64,000 nt of DNA from positions 70,203,618 through 70,267,617 of the forward strand of contig CM049317.1 in assembly GCA_026874595.1 (NCBI GenBank), written 5' to 3'. The first letter of the stretch is position 1, and every line of letters begins with the position of its first letter. Positions 37,811-49,083 of this stretch are shown piece by piece. The DNA is from Sipunculus nudus. Taxonomy: Eukaryota > Annelida > Sipuncula > Golfingiida > Sipunculidae. The position numbers were made by a program, and so were the translations under genes. The notes beneath the pieces are model-generated. The model ran no database searches. It was not told the origin of the DNA and was given only the letters and a program-made list of their open reading frames with translations.

Positions 37811-38720
37811 GACTCTGAAATTTCTCTACCGCATACAGAACCCTTCTAAGCGTTTCCGTGTCAGGAGTATGGTTAAAGTCATTTTTGTGCATCCTTGACC
37901 TTAAACACACGACCAGCACACAAGAAGGACAAACTTTTTACGGAGAGAGTATATAAGAAAAGAATAATTTTTTCTGTCTTCATGACTAATTGAATCACTG
38001 TATGGGACGGGCTACAGCACCAGTGATGCTAGTAGCTGAATCAGAACAAACAGGACCGTGGACGCCACCAGCATCAATAATAATTTAAGTTTTCGGGATA
38101 TACATTAAAACGCTGTGAGGCATATTAATCCATCACATTACTAAAAGCTTAAACATCTATAAGCTCTGCCTCATCTAGGCTTGTGAAATCTCGTCCGTAT
38201 TATCGGAATGAGGGATGCTATTATTTTATATAAAATTGTCCGCATGGTATGGATGACGACTATGTCACGATAACATCTTGTTTAATTGATGGCAAAGTCA
38301 TTTAGACAAGTCACAGTCATGTTTCTAATATTGCCCCCCCCCCCCCTCAGGTGTATACATCGGTTCTAGCGCCTAAGTCTGGTGTACATTTGAACATTTC
38401 TTAGTATAGGCACCTCTATCATGATGGGATGTCATTATTACCCAGAGTGGGCAGACTGGCCGAAGGGTGCCATCACTATAGAGATAAATATAAAAAGGAG
38501 GGTGAAACGAGGGCGGCTATAGTTTATCTGGCTTTAATTATGAACCGTCACATTCGTCGTTTTTCCTTTGATTGATCCGTTTTTGTTTTATTACATTGGT
38601 TTGCTTTACTTTTATATGAATAAGACATGGTCCACAAGAAATCGTATATAACCACATATTTCAATTAAAGTTGTTAAATATGCACTCTTATACCACTTGC
38701 TTACTTTATTCTCTTTCCAG
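37811..38720. other. Upstream region of the FkbM pseudogene, no gene
   Basis: AT-rich with a poly(C) tract at 38334-38346. It ends in a good acceptor (ttctctttccag, about 38721), so the downstream gene may have had an intron in its 5' UTR. Confidence 0.45.
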
Positions 38721-38992
38721 AAATTCGTTTCACGTGAACTTGTGAACCAGCGCCAACCGGGGTTTCAAAGACGTGACGCGGCCTGTACACATCCACAAAG
38801 TCATTGGACCCATTCTATACTGATATTTTTTTCCCTCAAACTGTTAAATATCTCAAACTCAAGGTAAAGCTGACGACGGATGCTGTATCTCGTCGCTCTA
38901 TGCCCTATCATACGACCGATCGAAAGCTGCAGGTTTTTAAGACACGCATCAATATTCAAAAGACCCTTGTTTTTTTTGTATACATTTCTAAC

Positions 38993-39942
38993 ATGAGATC
39001 AATCCATTTTAGATACAAAGTAAGACTATGTATGTTGGCGGGAAGTGTTCTCACTAGTTTCGTAATGGGAGTAAGTCTGTTTTACAAATACAGTGGGGAA
39101 AAGCTGAGGTCGGTAGGACACTTCGAAAAACCGAGATGTTTGGTACCCGATTTAAGACAAACGAAAGAAAATGACTATGAGTGTGTTTTAACTAAGACAC
39201 AGCCATCGTATAGAATTTGCATATATGACATACAAGAAGACGCCTTGATTTCATTGCATTTGAAGAAATACGGGGCATGGGAAGCGCAATATTTGCCATT
39301 ATTTGCCTGTTAAATAAGTATCCAGCTGCGGGGTTTATTGATATTGGAGCAAATCTTGGGTCTTACGGTCTTTTAGCTGCTACCATGGGACACAAGACCA
39401 TCTTCGTTGAACCCTGGCCTGAACACGTGAATCATATAAAACAATCCATAAAGAAAGGAAAACTGGAAGACCACGTGGCAATAGTACAAAACGCAATCGC
39501 TGACGAGTATAATAATTTTTCTGCGTCATTTCCTTACGGAAAAAGAAGTAAAGGAGCTTTGAGGATGGTACCTTATAACGGTCAAGGTCCTTTGATTCGA
39601 TCGGTTCTTATGGATGATTTATTGGAAGTTATTGATTTTTCCGTCGCTATTATTAAATTCGACGCTGAAGGTTTCGAAGATAAAGCGCTCCGGAATTCCA
39701 CAAGGTTTTTCCAAAAGTTGTTTGTTCCATTTATTCTAATGGAGTGGGTGTTTCCGCAGCGTGTGTATAAAAAGGACAAGTTTAGGGTAGATGGTCTCAT
39801 TTCGACAATGAAAGGCAAAGGTTATTCGCCCTTTGGTTACTCTAAGAATCATTCAAACCGAATGACACAGCTACATATGGACAAGTGCATGTCATGGCCA
39901 GTAGATATTATTTGGCGGCATAATTCAATTGATCCGCTGTAG
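38993..39942 (+). pseudogene. FkbM-family methyltransferase paralogue with one frameshift
   Basis: It begins MRSIHFRYKV and has a hydrophobic signal-anchor at about residues 12-33. The linker keeps the NDYECVLTK and ICIYDIQED segments of the intact paralogue at 60186-61316. The methyltransferase domain follows in the next frame: GFIDIGANLGSYG (SAM-binding loop), FVEPWPEH, then IKFDAEGFED and ending IIWRHNSIDPL. The two frames meet at about 39299-39306, in ttatttgcctgtt, where one base appears to be missing. Apart from that shift the whole protein is open. It is therefore either a very recent pseudogene or a sequencing error in a live gene. The frame is open upstream to 38804, but the 38993 ATG starts just before the anchor and fits the paralogue's layout better. 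Confidence 0.8.
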
Positions 39943-41640
39943 AGAATGTGTACGCTCTTTTTGAGTTACATACACCAGACTTTGGACTATTTGAGATAAA
40001 GGGGAGCTCAAACGGGTTCATGGGTTTATTTCTTCATCAATATTTGGGTCACACATTTTGTGTGTTGACTTTCTTATGTCCCAAATTGTGTAAAACCAGC
40101 GATTAAAAATTCCATCCTTTCTTATTCTGCCAAACATATAAAGTAGCAGAATTAAGTAATAAACTTGATGCTGGAATCGCAAAGCAATCACTGGAAGCAT
40201 CACACAGACGCCTGCAACTGGGCGAATGGGCTATGGAATGTAAGAAATAGATATCAGATGCAATTCTGTAACAGATGACTTATATCATGGCCAAAGGTTA
40301 GTTTTCGCAATCAGCCATGTCTTACGCAAACACGGGCCGGGCACAACGAAGGGGGAAAATGTGATCGATGGATGGAGGACGGTTGGAAGTTATAATATTT
40401 TATTACTATAAGGTGTTATTTTTTCCCTTTGTTTGGTTTATTTGTTAGCAACTTTACGGAATATGTATTTAGTAGATTTTTGTTAAACTTGGTGAAGGGA
40501 TTGAATAACACCCCCGAAACAATCTTTGTTACGCTAAACGTATGGAGAAGATTGTCATGAAACTGGTCGGAATATGAGAATAACATCCAAGGAGCAATTC
40601 ATTAAAATCTTAGCTCACTTTTTTTCAATCCAAAAAACTATAAACGGTTGTGACATTTGGCTATATCATTTTAACCCAGCGAGGGACATTTGTTGGTATA
40701 AAGGGCCGCTTTGTTCCATTGCACCTGCGAACCCAAACCGTGTTGGTCAAACAAGGCACTATAAAGAAGAACACATGATATTGGATCGGGCTTTCTACGG
40801 AGGAACGTAGGCTACGACTGCACTTCAAGTTTATCCCTGTATCACTTTCACCATATACCGGCAAATCGCTCACCATGTCTTTGAAGAATGGTTCAGCTAG
40901 AAATTATACCAAATCAGTTAGTGCATATATGCAACACTTCTTACGAATTAAGCATTGGATCGCTCTTTTTATTCAATACATAATAATGATCCCTCAGCCA
41001 ACAGGAACCACGCAGTTACATGCAACAATGTACTATAGGTCCGAAAATAACAGAAATCGGGCCAAAGCCAAACTGTTCTATTTGACCAAAGGTTTGGTTT
41101 CCACGAATTTCATTTAACATTGTGAACACAGTGGGTCAACTGAAAGTGTATGTTGTATAGTACCATAGAATAGATAAATAATAATTTTGGTATTATGTTT
41201 ATTGCAGAGAAAGATATAACAAAACTGAAATTATTCCAAGATCCTCATAAGCTAGAATTAAGTTTATTTACACTAAAGCGAATTGACACAATGATAAAAT
41301 ATAACATATTTTGTTAAAATGAGGAGTCGTTATCGCCATACAGGATTTAGTCCAATGGTGCAAATGATTTTTACTTTAATTTCAATTACGATCTATTTAC
41401 ATGGTATAAAGGGTATTAAAACGTCAATATTCAATGTTTTCTTATAATCATTCCACATGCACAAAGGTAAAAATGTATGATGTTGATCTCAAACGAATGG
41501 ATGGTTGGAACACAGCAGTTCTTATTCGGTTTCAATTGGTTTGATTTCTTTATAAATAATGCGACTGTGTTATGTTTTTTTTAGTTGATAGTTCCAAAGT
41601 TCATCATTCAAACAACTAAAATAAAGTATCTGTAATCCTC
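39943..41640. other. No gene recognised
   Basis: AT-rich sequence downstream of the FkbM pseudogene. Frames of 60-80 codons at 40574 and 40875 show no domain, signal sequence or splice support. Confidence 0.55.
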
Positions 41641-41645
41641 TCAGG

Positions 41646-42020
41646 AATTTGAACAAGCGATTTCATACTTATATAATCGTCTCTAAAATGACATTATGTA
41701 AATAATTTACCTTTGACGACCGATATGTAATTTTACCATCAATCCTCCGGCCATATTGGCAGAAGTTTTGGGTATTACCACTTGATTAGGATGTAACATA
41801 TGAGTTTGAGCTATATGTAAGCAAATGCGTACTTATATTAATCGTGTCTGCCCTTTGGACAAGCGCTTGCCTACTTATATAATCGTATCGGGCATTTAGA
41901 CAAGCAATTTAATTCTTATATAATTCTCTCTGCCATTTGGACAAGTGATTACATAATTGTATGACCCTCTCTGGCTTTTATTACCCTCTCCGCGTTTTAA
42001 GCGATTGCATACTTATTTCT
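41646..42020. repeat. Minisatellite, about 41-42 bp unit
   Basis: The phrase 'tttggacaagcgcttgccta' followed by 'cttatataatcgt' recurs in varied form at about 41646, 41852, 41893 and 41935, with a more diverged unit at about 41977. The piece at 41690-41830 also resembles 49920-50060 on the far side of the LTR element. Confidence 0.7.
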
Positions 42021-42518
42021 TATGGCCCTCCTAATTATTTTCTCTGATAGAATCAGGATGGCGTCTTTTTAAAATATAAACATCGGTCTTTTGCGTGGAT
42101 ATCCAAGTGATGTTAATTTAACATGAAAGCGGGTTTAATTAAATTACATTAAAACGTTATGAGTGTCAATAAATGATGCCAGTCTTCCTTAACACAAAAC
42201 CTCATATTATTATATTTACAGGTGAGAGGTCTGCGAATCACGGCACAATCAGGGGTCAGGACACAAAAAATAGCCCCCCAAATGAGCCAAACATATGTTT
42301 TGTTCTTAATGCTGTATGGCTATACATTGTTTTTTAACTTTAAATAAACTGGGATTCAGTAGTAGTTCCGGCTTGATTCTGGTACCTTAACTATTGAAGA
42401 AGTCACAAATTTAAGGGGTAGGGGAAATTTAAAATGACCTTAACTACATAACTTTTTAACCTATATTAAAAAAGTATACATCAATTCGTTGATTTTGCTA
42501 GGCCCATTTACCTGATAT

Positions 42519-43335
42519 TGTTACAGGTGCCTTTTTTATTGTGTGCAGTGGTCTTGCATGTGTTTCTTTTATTGTGCGCAGGGGTGCTCCATGCGTTGTT
42601 GACATTTGGTTCGTGTGCCACGCGTAGCTCGTGTTGTCGCGGCCTCGCCTGGCCGGATTTTGCAGGCTCGGTTTAATCCGCATTGGTTGACCCTGGCGTG
42701 TAAATACACAGCGTTCTTTGTCCTAGTATGTTCTTTGAGCGTGTTTATTATGTAAGGTTCCAGAAGTGGAAAGTTCTCGGCTTGAGGTGGAAAGTTATAT
42801 AAAGAGGCTGTGTTTTAAAGCCGGGGGAGAGGTGAGAGAATATTCCAGCGGACACAGAGGCGTGTACGTCAGTATGTAGGGCCTATTCCGAAAAGTGCGG
42901 CAGTCATAGATTTTCTTCTGGATTTGTGAAGAATCTTATTTGTTCTTCAGTTTACTTTCGGGATTGTTACAAGAGCTTTACATTTGACTGTTATTCTTTG
43001 AGAAGATTTGTGTGGGCTGTTCATCTGAATTATATGCTTTAAAGGACTTGTTTTCTCTGTGACAGTGGTTGTATCCAGGTACGGTGCACTTTATTTATAT
43101 ACGTAAATTGATTTGCTGTTGTTGTACCGTGTAATTGTATTGATTTAGTGTATTGTAATGTTAGGGTTGTTTTAAGAAAAATTATAGTTATTTGTTAACA
43201 AATAAACCACTGACTTCTTTATCCATTCCTCTAGACATTTCACACTGCCTAGTGTTACAGAATTTGATTTTTTCTCCATTTCAAAATTTTCGTTTATCAC
43301 GCATACTTGATCTGTTGATATTTGTTTCCGTAACA
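42519..43335 (+). repeat. 5' LTR of the Gmr1-like element
   Basis: It starts TGTTACAGG and ends CCGTAACA. A TATA box (tatataaag) lies at 42796-42804 and aataaa at 43201-43206. The section 42660-43335 aligns with 48382-49079. The first 141 bp are absent from the 3' copy. An alternative start at 42660 is possible but would leave no target duplication and no TG. Confidence 0.75.
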
Positions 43336-43341
43336 TAAAAT

Positions 43342-43359
43342 TGGGGGCTCGTCTGGATG
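43342..43359 (+). other. Primer binding site, tRNA-Pro type
   Basis: tgggggctcgtc, six bases after the LTR, matches the first 12 bases of the tRNA-Pro primer site known from gammaretroviruses; the remaining six are partly diverged. Confidence 0.7.
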
Positions 43360-43503
43360 GCTTAAAATTTATTGGGCCTTGACCTGGACACATTATTTTA
43401 TCACACATTGTTTACAAGATTACATATTGTTTAATTTGATTTATTTTATCTGCATATTGCAGATTTATCTCAGTTTTTTTTGTTATTGTTTTAACATCTT
43501 AAC

Positions 43504-44819
43504 ATGGCAGATTTAAAAACTTTGTTGAGGATCCCGACCCTGATCAACTTGAACAGTTGACAAAGGAACAGTTGTTGCGTTTGGGACAATACTTAGGGCT
43601 TAGTGTCAAAAAAGCTTTGAGAAAGCCTGATATCATTGCTAAAATCATACAGGATCTGGTTAGCAAAGGTTTAATTGAAGAGAGTGAAGTGGAAACATAA
43701 AAAATGACAGCCTTGCTATGCAGTTGGAATTTTAAAAAATGCAACATGAGCTAGCATTGAAACAGTTAAAGAGGAAAGAACATGAAAGGTTAAAACAGTT
43801 AGAATTAGAAAAACAAAGAGAAGAAAGAGAAGAACATGAAAGATTAGAAAGAGAAAGACTAGGCAAAGAAAAAGAAATTGAGTTAAAACGACTGGAATTA
43901 GAAAGACTTAAACTAGAACATAGTCTACGTGCTGCCCCAACTCACAGTTTTGATGTTACTAAACACATCAGACTTGTCCCACCTTTTCCAGGAATTGAGT
44001 TTGATCAATATTTTTTACAATTTAAAAGGTAGCGATCAACCTGTCACTCGACTAAAGGTCATGCCGCTTTAATGTATGGATAAAAGTTGTGCACGGTCCA
44101 TCAATCATACCTCCGGCCATAATGACCAGTTACATAATTAATACCGGTTGTTACATAATACTCATCAAGCGCGATGGTTTACACACCTGGTCCGTGATTT
44201 ACAAGTTTGGTCAATTAGTCACTCATGATCATGCTTTTCTCTCGACGACAAAGCATTAAGCTGCGGCAGCTGCTACAGTCGTCAGAGGGCGCAGATGAGT
44301 GCTTCAATTTCCTGTCGGGGATTGAGAACTTTGTTGCTGACCAGAAACGTTGTCGTGTTAAGCAAGGGACTGTTACTTCCTTTTAAAAAGAAGATCTGGT
44401 GTGTTGAACTGAAATTTTGCCAGTTGATTTTGCTTGAAGAATTTAGGCGCTGCATTAACGCAGATGTCAAAACTTATCTAAATGTGAAAAGTCCTGAAAC
44501 ACTTGTTATTGGTGCTCAATTAGCTGATGATTATTCATTAACATACAAAATGTCATTTACTAGCAAATCAAACCAGTCATTCACAAACAGGAATGTAAAT
44601 CAGTATTGTCAAAAGAAGTTTAGAGCGCGGTCACCCAGTACAAGTAGTCATGATAGTTCAATTGCTACACCTCAGTCCTCGTCCACTGTGTCTAAGTCCA
44701 ACAAAGACCAGTCATTTGCGAAGAAAATCTGTAATTACTGCAAGAAGGAAGGTCAACTAATATCTGACTGCTGGAAACTTGCGAATAAACCAAATAGCAA
44801 AACCTCAAGTTTTGTTTAA
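43504..44819 (+). pseudogene. Gag of the Gmr1-like element, broken
   Basis: The ATG at 43504 shifts frame within an A-run after six codons; the continued frame carries a SAP-like helix pair (KEQLLRLGQYLGLSVKKALR) and stops at 43700. The frame 43739-44032 is a strongly charged coiled coil ending in a conserved FDVTKHIRLVPPF capsid start. Positions 44034-44290 look foreign to gag. Capsid sequence resumes at about 44400 (LLEEFRRCINADVKTYL, QLADDYSLTYKM) and runs to a zinc knuckle at 44727-44770. That knuckle reads CNYCKKEGQLISDC, with Gln where the CCHC His should be. Confidence 0.8.
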
Positions 44820-45932
44820 AAATCTATGCATGGCATAGTACATGAGAGAGGCTCTCTTCATGTGAATAATGGGTATTTATTGACTCTACAAAAGCTTTTG
44901 GGGTAAAAACCTCAGTTGATTCTTGCGAGGAATTTAATAAGGCTAGGTCCTTTCAAGACTCCTGCGAGGAGTATTCTTTAAATAAGGCTGAGTCCTTTTA
45001 TGACTCTTGCGAGAGTATTTCAAATGAGGCCAGGTCCTCTTATGATAAACGGAAGTTTGATTCTGCTGAGGAAAATTCCTCTGTTGACTCCCATGAGGAG
45101 TTTGATTGTAAAAAGGATGTAGATTCCTTTAAGGACTCTGGAAAAGAGTTTATGACTGACATTGTCAATGTCAGTTCTTTGTTTGATGAAACTGAGGTAG
45201 TAGATTACTCTCCTGACTCTGAAATGGAGTTATTTGAGCCATTCATACATGATAGTTTTGTATCACTTTCAAGTGATTTTTCAGACTCTACCTCTATTAG
45301 AATTTTTCAGGAAAACTGGTTCAGGCCAGACTATCATGTTAGCAAACACTTTGCAATTTTCCAATAGGTCCTTTACTGGTGCACATGCACTTGTTAATGG
45401 TGTGTTTTCTGACAAGCCCACTTCAGTTCCGTTTCACATTATCCATTTAAAGTCAGATTTGGTTACTGGGAATATTACTGTGGGCATAAGAACTACTTTA
45501 CCCTTTTCCGGAATTCAGTTGCTACTAGGCAATGATGTTGCAGGTGACAAAGTACAGCCTGTACCAAGAGTGACAGAAAAGCCGTCACTTGATCAGGACA
45601 CTGATCCTGAAAGTCAGGAAATTCCTGGTTTGTATCCTTCATGTAATGTAACTAGATCTGTGGCCAAGAAAAACACACATGAGGATAATTGTCTAGATAA
45701 TAACACTCTTGGAGTCACTAGTGACTCGACTAACGACTCGCCCGTACAGGATACAGCATTATCAAGGTCAAAACGTATCGCGGAACAGCATAAGGACCCT
45801 GATATTTCATGTTTGTTTCCCAGGGCAGTTTCTAAAGATGAACTTTCACAGAACCCAGTTTGTTTCTATGTTAAAAATGGAGTGCTTAGGCGTAAATGGC
45901 GACCACCTGACGTATGTGCTGATGATGAGTAG
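44820..45932 (+). pseudogene. Protease-like/spacer region of the Gmr1-like element
   Basis: An acidic, Ser/Asp-rich repeat region at 44930-45200 (repeated 'gactc(t/c)tgcgagga' in DNA) precedes an open frame to 45932. 'RSFTGAHALVNGVF' and 'GIQLLLGNDVAGDKV' resemble the C-terminal part of a retropepsin; the DT/SG active site was not found. The frame ends in QNPVCFYVKNGVLRRKWRP, typical of the piece just before the integrase zinc finger. Confidence 0.55.
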
Positions 45933-45940
45933 GTCATCAA

Positions 45941-46985
45941 ACATCAAATAGTAATGCCCAAAAGTTATCGCAATGAAATTCCAGGCATGGCACATGAAGC
46001 TCCTTTGTCTGGCCATTTGGGTATAAATAAAACTTATCAGAAAGTTAGTACACACTTCTATTGGCCTAACCTGAGGAAAGATGTTGTACGGTAATGTAAA
46101 TCATGCCATACATGCCAGATGGTAGGCAAGCCCAATCAGAATCCTCCTAAAGCCAACTTAGGCCTATTTCTGCTTTCGAGGAACCATTTAGTAGGATTAT
46201 TGTTGATTGTGTTGGACCACTCCCCAAAACAAAATTTGGAGATGAATACTTGCTGACAATTATGTGCGCATCTACCAGGTTCCCTGAGGAAATAACATTC
46301 ATAAATAAATGCCAAAAAGTGTTGTCAAAGCTCTGACCAAGTTTTTTACAACTTTGGAATACCAAAATCGGTTAAGTATGACCAAGGGTCTAATTTTATG
46401 TCCGGCTTATTCCAACAAGTTATGCTTGAGCCAGGTATAAAACAGTACAGCTCTTCGCCATACCATCCTGAAAGTCAGGGCGCCCTCGAGCGTTTTCACC
46501 AGACATTAAAAAACATGATTAGGACTGATTGCTATGAAACACAGAAAGACTGGGATGAAGGAATCCACCTATTGCTGGTTGTTGTCAGAGAATCCTTTCA
46601 AGAGTCCTTGGGTTTCAGTCCCTTGGAACTAGGTTTTGGACACTCAGTTCGCGGTCCATTGAAACTGCTTAAAGAAAAACTCTTGTGTGAAAATCCTGAT
46701 TCTCATAGTTTAATGCAGTATGTCTCAAACATTAGCACTAAACTACACCATGTTGTGAGATTGCAAAGTCAAATCTAAAATCTGCACGAAGTATAATGAA
46801 AACAAAGTATGACAATCACACTGTAAGTAGGACGTTTGAGCCAGGTGAAAAGGTCCTTGCCTTACTTCCCATCCCTGGAAGACCTCTGCAAGCTAGGTAT
46901 TTTGTTCCTTACATTGTTAACAAGAAAGTCAGTGTCAACTGTGCCATGTTAACATGTTGAAACCATATTATGACAGAAATAGCAC
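45941..46985 (+). pseudogene. Integrase of the Gmr1-like element, broken
   Basis: The HHCC zinc finger is complete (MAHEAPLSGHLG then CKSCHTC at about 46097), although a stop precedes the Cys pair. The core has all three catalytic acids: IVDCVGPLP at about 46203, KYDQGSNF at about 46375 and QGALERFHQ at about 46477, the last two separated as in the DDE family. A GPY/F-like module (LQARYFVPYIV) follows at about 46890. Several stops and shifts break it. By family it would join cDNA to chromosomal DNA. It lies upstream of the polymerase, unlike ordinary Ty3/gypsy. Confidence 0.85.
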
Positions 46986-47104
46986 ATCAGATGTTGTACA
47001 AAATGTTACTGCTGTTAATTGTGTAAAAACTAATTTACATAATGATCCTGTTCAGGTAGATACTGATTGTTAGTGTGATGTAGACATTCAGTGTAGATCA
47101 ATAC

Positions 47105-48360
47105 CACTAAAAATCTCAGACGTGCTTAACAACCTGGATGCCAAACTGTCACACCTTACCGCACAACAACAACAAGATCACAAGAACCTGCTGCGAAATC
47201 ATGAACATTTGTTTAGTGACACTCCAACGCGAACTAACATATTGTGCCATGACGTCGATGTTTGCGAGGCGAGCGCAGTCAAGCAGCATCCTTATAGACA
47301 GAATCCAGAAAAGCAAAAATGTCTACAGGATGAGATTCAACATTTGCTGGACAATGAATTTATTGAACCTAATAACAGTGACTGGAGTTCACCATGTATT
47401 CTTGTGCCAAAACCTGATGGAAGTTACCGTATGTGCACAGATTACCGAAAACTGAACACTGTCACCAAGACGGACACGTTCCCGATTCCGAGGATTGATG
47501 ATTGTATTGATAGAGTAGGTAGCTCCGCTGACAGAAGGAGCGAAAGAAGTGTCCGCATTTGTGACGCCGCAAGGACTGTACTAGTATAAAGTTATGCCGT
47601 TTGGCATGAAGAACTCGCCAGCCACGTTCCAGCGCCTCATCCATATGGTTGTCAAGGACATTCAGGGCTGCGACGCACATATTGATGACCTTATTGTGTA
47701 CAGCGACACCTGGGAGAAACATCTGCAATTTCTTCGCGACCTCTTCAAAAGACTCAGTGAAGCACGTCTGACCATCAACTTAGTTAAATCTGAGTTTTGT
47801 CATGCACAAGTAACATGTTTGGGTCATGTTGTAGGGCAGGGTCTAGTAAAACCTGTTGATGCTAAAATAAGTGCTATTTTCGCATTTCCTAGACCAGAAA
47901 ACAAAAAGCAAATAATGCGTTTTCTTGGTATGGTTGGATATTACAGGAAGTGTTGTCCAAATTTTTCTGCTGTAGCTGAACTTTGCCCATTTTTTTAAAT
48001 AAGAAAAAAAGTTTGTATGGAATGTTCAGTTTGAAAATGCATTTAAGAATTTGAAAGCAATTCTGCAAAGTTCACCAGTTTTGGTAGCTCCAGACTTTTC
48101 TGTTCGTTTTAAGTTAGCTGTAGATGCTAGTGATACTGCCGTTGGTGCTGTGTTGTTACAGGAAGGCAATGATGGCATAGATCATCCAATTTGTTATTTC
48201 TCAAGAAAGTTTAATGCAAACCAGAAAACTACTTCACTATGGAAAAAGAATGTTTGCCTTTCATTTTGGCATTGCAACATTTTGAGGTTTATGTTACTTC
48301 ATCAGTCAAGCCTATTATTGTCTTCAGTGACCATAATCCCATCACGTTCATGAAAAAGTT
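47105..48360 (+). pseudogene. Reverse transcriptase-RNase H of the Gmr1-like element, broken
   Basis: The N-terminal part is open at 47122-47510 (FIEPNNSDWSSPCILVPKPD, MCTDYRKLN). About 50-60 bp are then missing at 47520, including the segment with the first catalytic Asp. The frame resumes at VSAFVTPQGLY, a stop, then MPFGMKNSPATFQRL and HIDDLIVYSD, the YxDD-equivalent box. The thumb is normal (CLGHVVGQG, FLGMVGYYRKCCPNF). RNase H keeps LAVDASDTAVGAVLLQ and FSDHNPITFMKKL, then ends abruptly at about 48380 against LTR sequence. The result is an inactive polymerase. Confidence 0.88.
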
Positions 48361-48381
48361 GACGTGTAAAAATCAAAGATG

Positions 48382-49079
48382 TTGCAGGCTTGGTTTAATC
48401 GGCATTGGTTGAACCCTGGCGTGTAGATACACAGCGTTCTTTGTTCAAGTATGTTCTTTGAGCGTGTTTATTATGTAAGGTTCTTTAGATAGTTCGAGAA
48501 GTGGAAAATTCTCGGCTTGAGGTGGAAAGTTATATAAAGAGGCTGTGTTTTAAAGCTGGGGGAGAGATTAGAGAATATTCCAGCGGACACAGAAGCGTGA
48601 AAGTCAGTTTGTGGGACCTATTCCGATAAGTGTGGCAATCATAGATTTTCTTCTGGATTTGTGACGAATCTTATTTGTTCTTTAGTTTACTTTCGGGATT
48701 GTTACAAGAGCTTTACATTGGACTGTTATTCTCTGAGAAGATTAGTGTGGGCTGTTTATCTTGGTTGTACGTTATAAAGAACTTGTTATCTCTGTGACAG
48801 TGGTGATATCCAGGTACGGTCCACTTTATGTATATGCTTATATTGATTTGCTGTTATACTGTTGTTGTACTGTGTAATTGTATTGATTTAGTGTATTGTA
48901 ATGTTAGGGTTGTTTTAAGAATAAATTATAGTTATTTGTTAACAAAAAATCACTGACTTCTTTATTCATTCTCCTAGACATTTCACGCTGCCTAGTTTTA
49001 CAGAATCTGATTTTTTTCTCCATTACAAAATTTATGTTCATCACGCATACTTGATTTGTTGATATTAGGTCCCGTAACA
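48382..49079 (+). repeat. 3' LTR of the Gmr1-like element, 5'-truncated
   Basis: Aligns with 42660-43335, including the tatataaag box at 48531-48539, and ends CCGTAACA. It carries a small extra piece near 48485 (ctttagatagttcga) and many substitutions against the 5' LTR, so the insertion is not recent. Confidence 0.8.
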
Positions 49080-49083
49080 ATAT

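Larger units (their letters stand above)
42519..49079 (+). mobile_element. Gmr1-like Ty3/gypsy retrotransposon, decayed
   Basis: Bounded by TGTTAC...GTAACA ends and a 4-bp atat repeat (42515-42518, 49080-49083). Order inside is LTR, PBS, gag, protease-like region, integrase, reverse transcriptase, RNase H, LTR. The domain sequences are Ty3/gypsy in type, but the integrase lies upstream of the reverse transcriptase, as in Ty1/copia. That mixed arrangement is known from Gmr1-like elements. All genes carry frameshifts or deletions. The RNase H end and the start of the 3' LTR are deleted at about 48380, and a 250-bp non-gag segment interrupts gag at 44034-44290. The element is not capable of movement. 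Confidence 0.85.
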
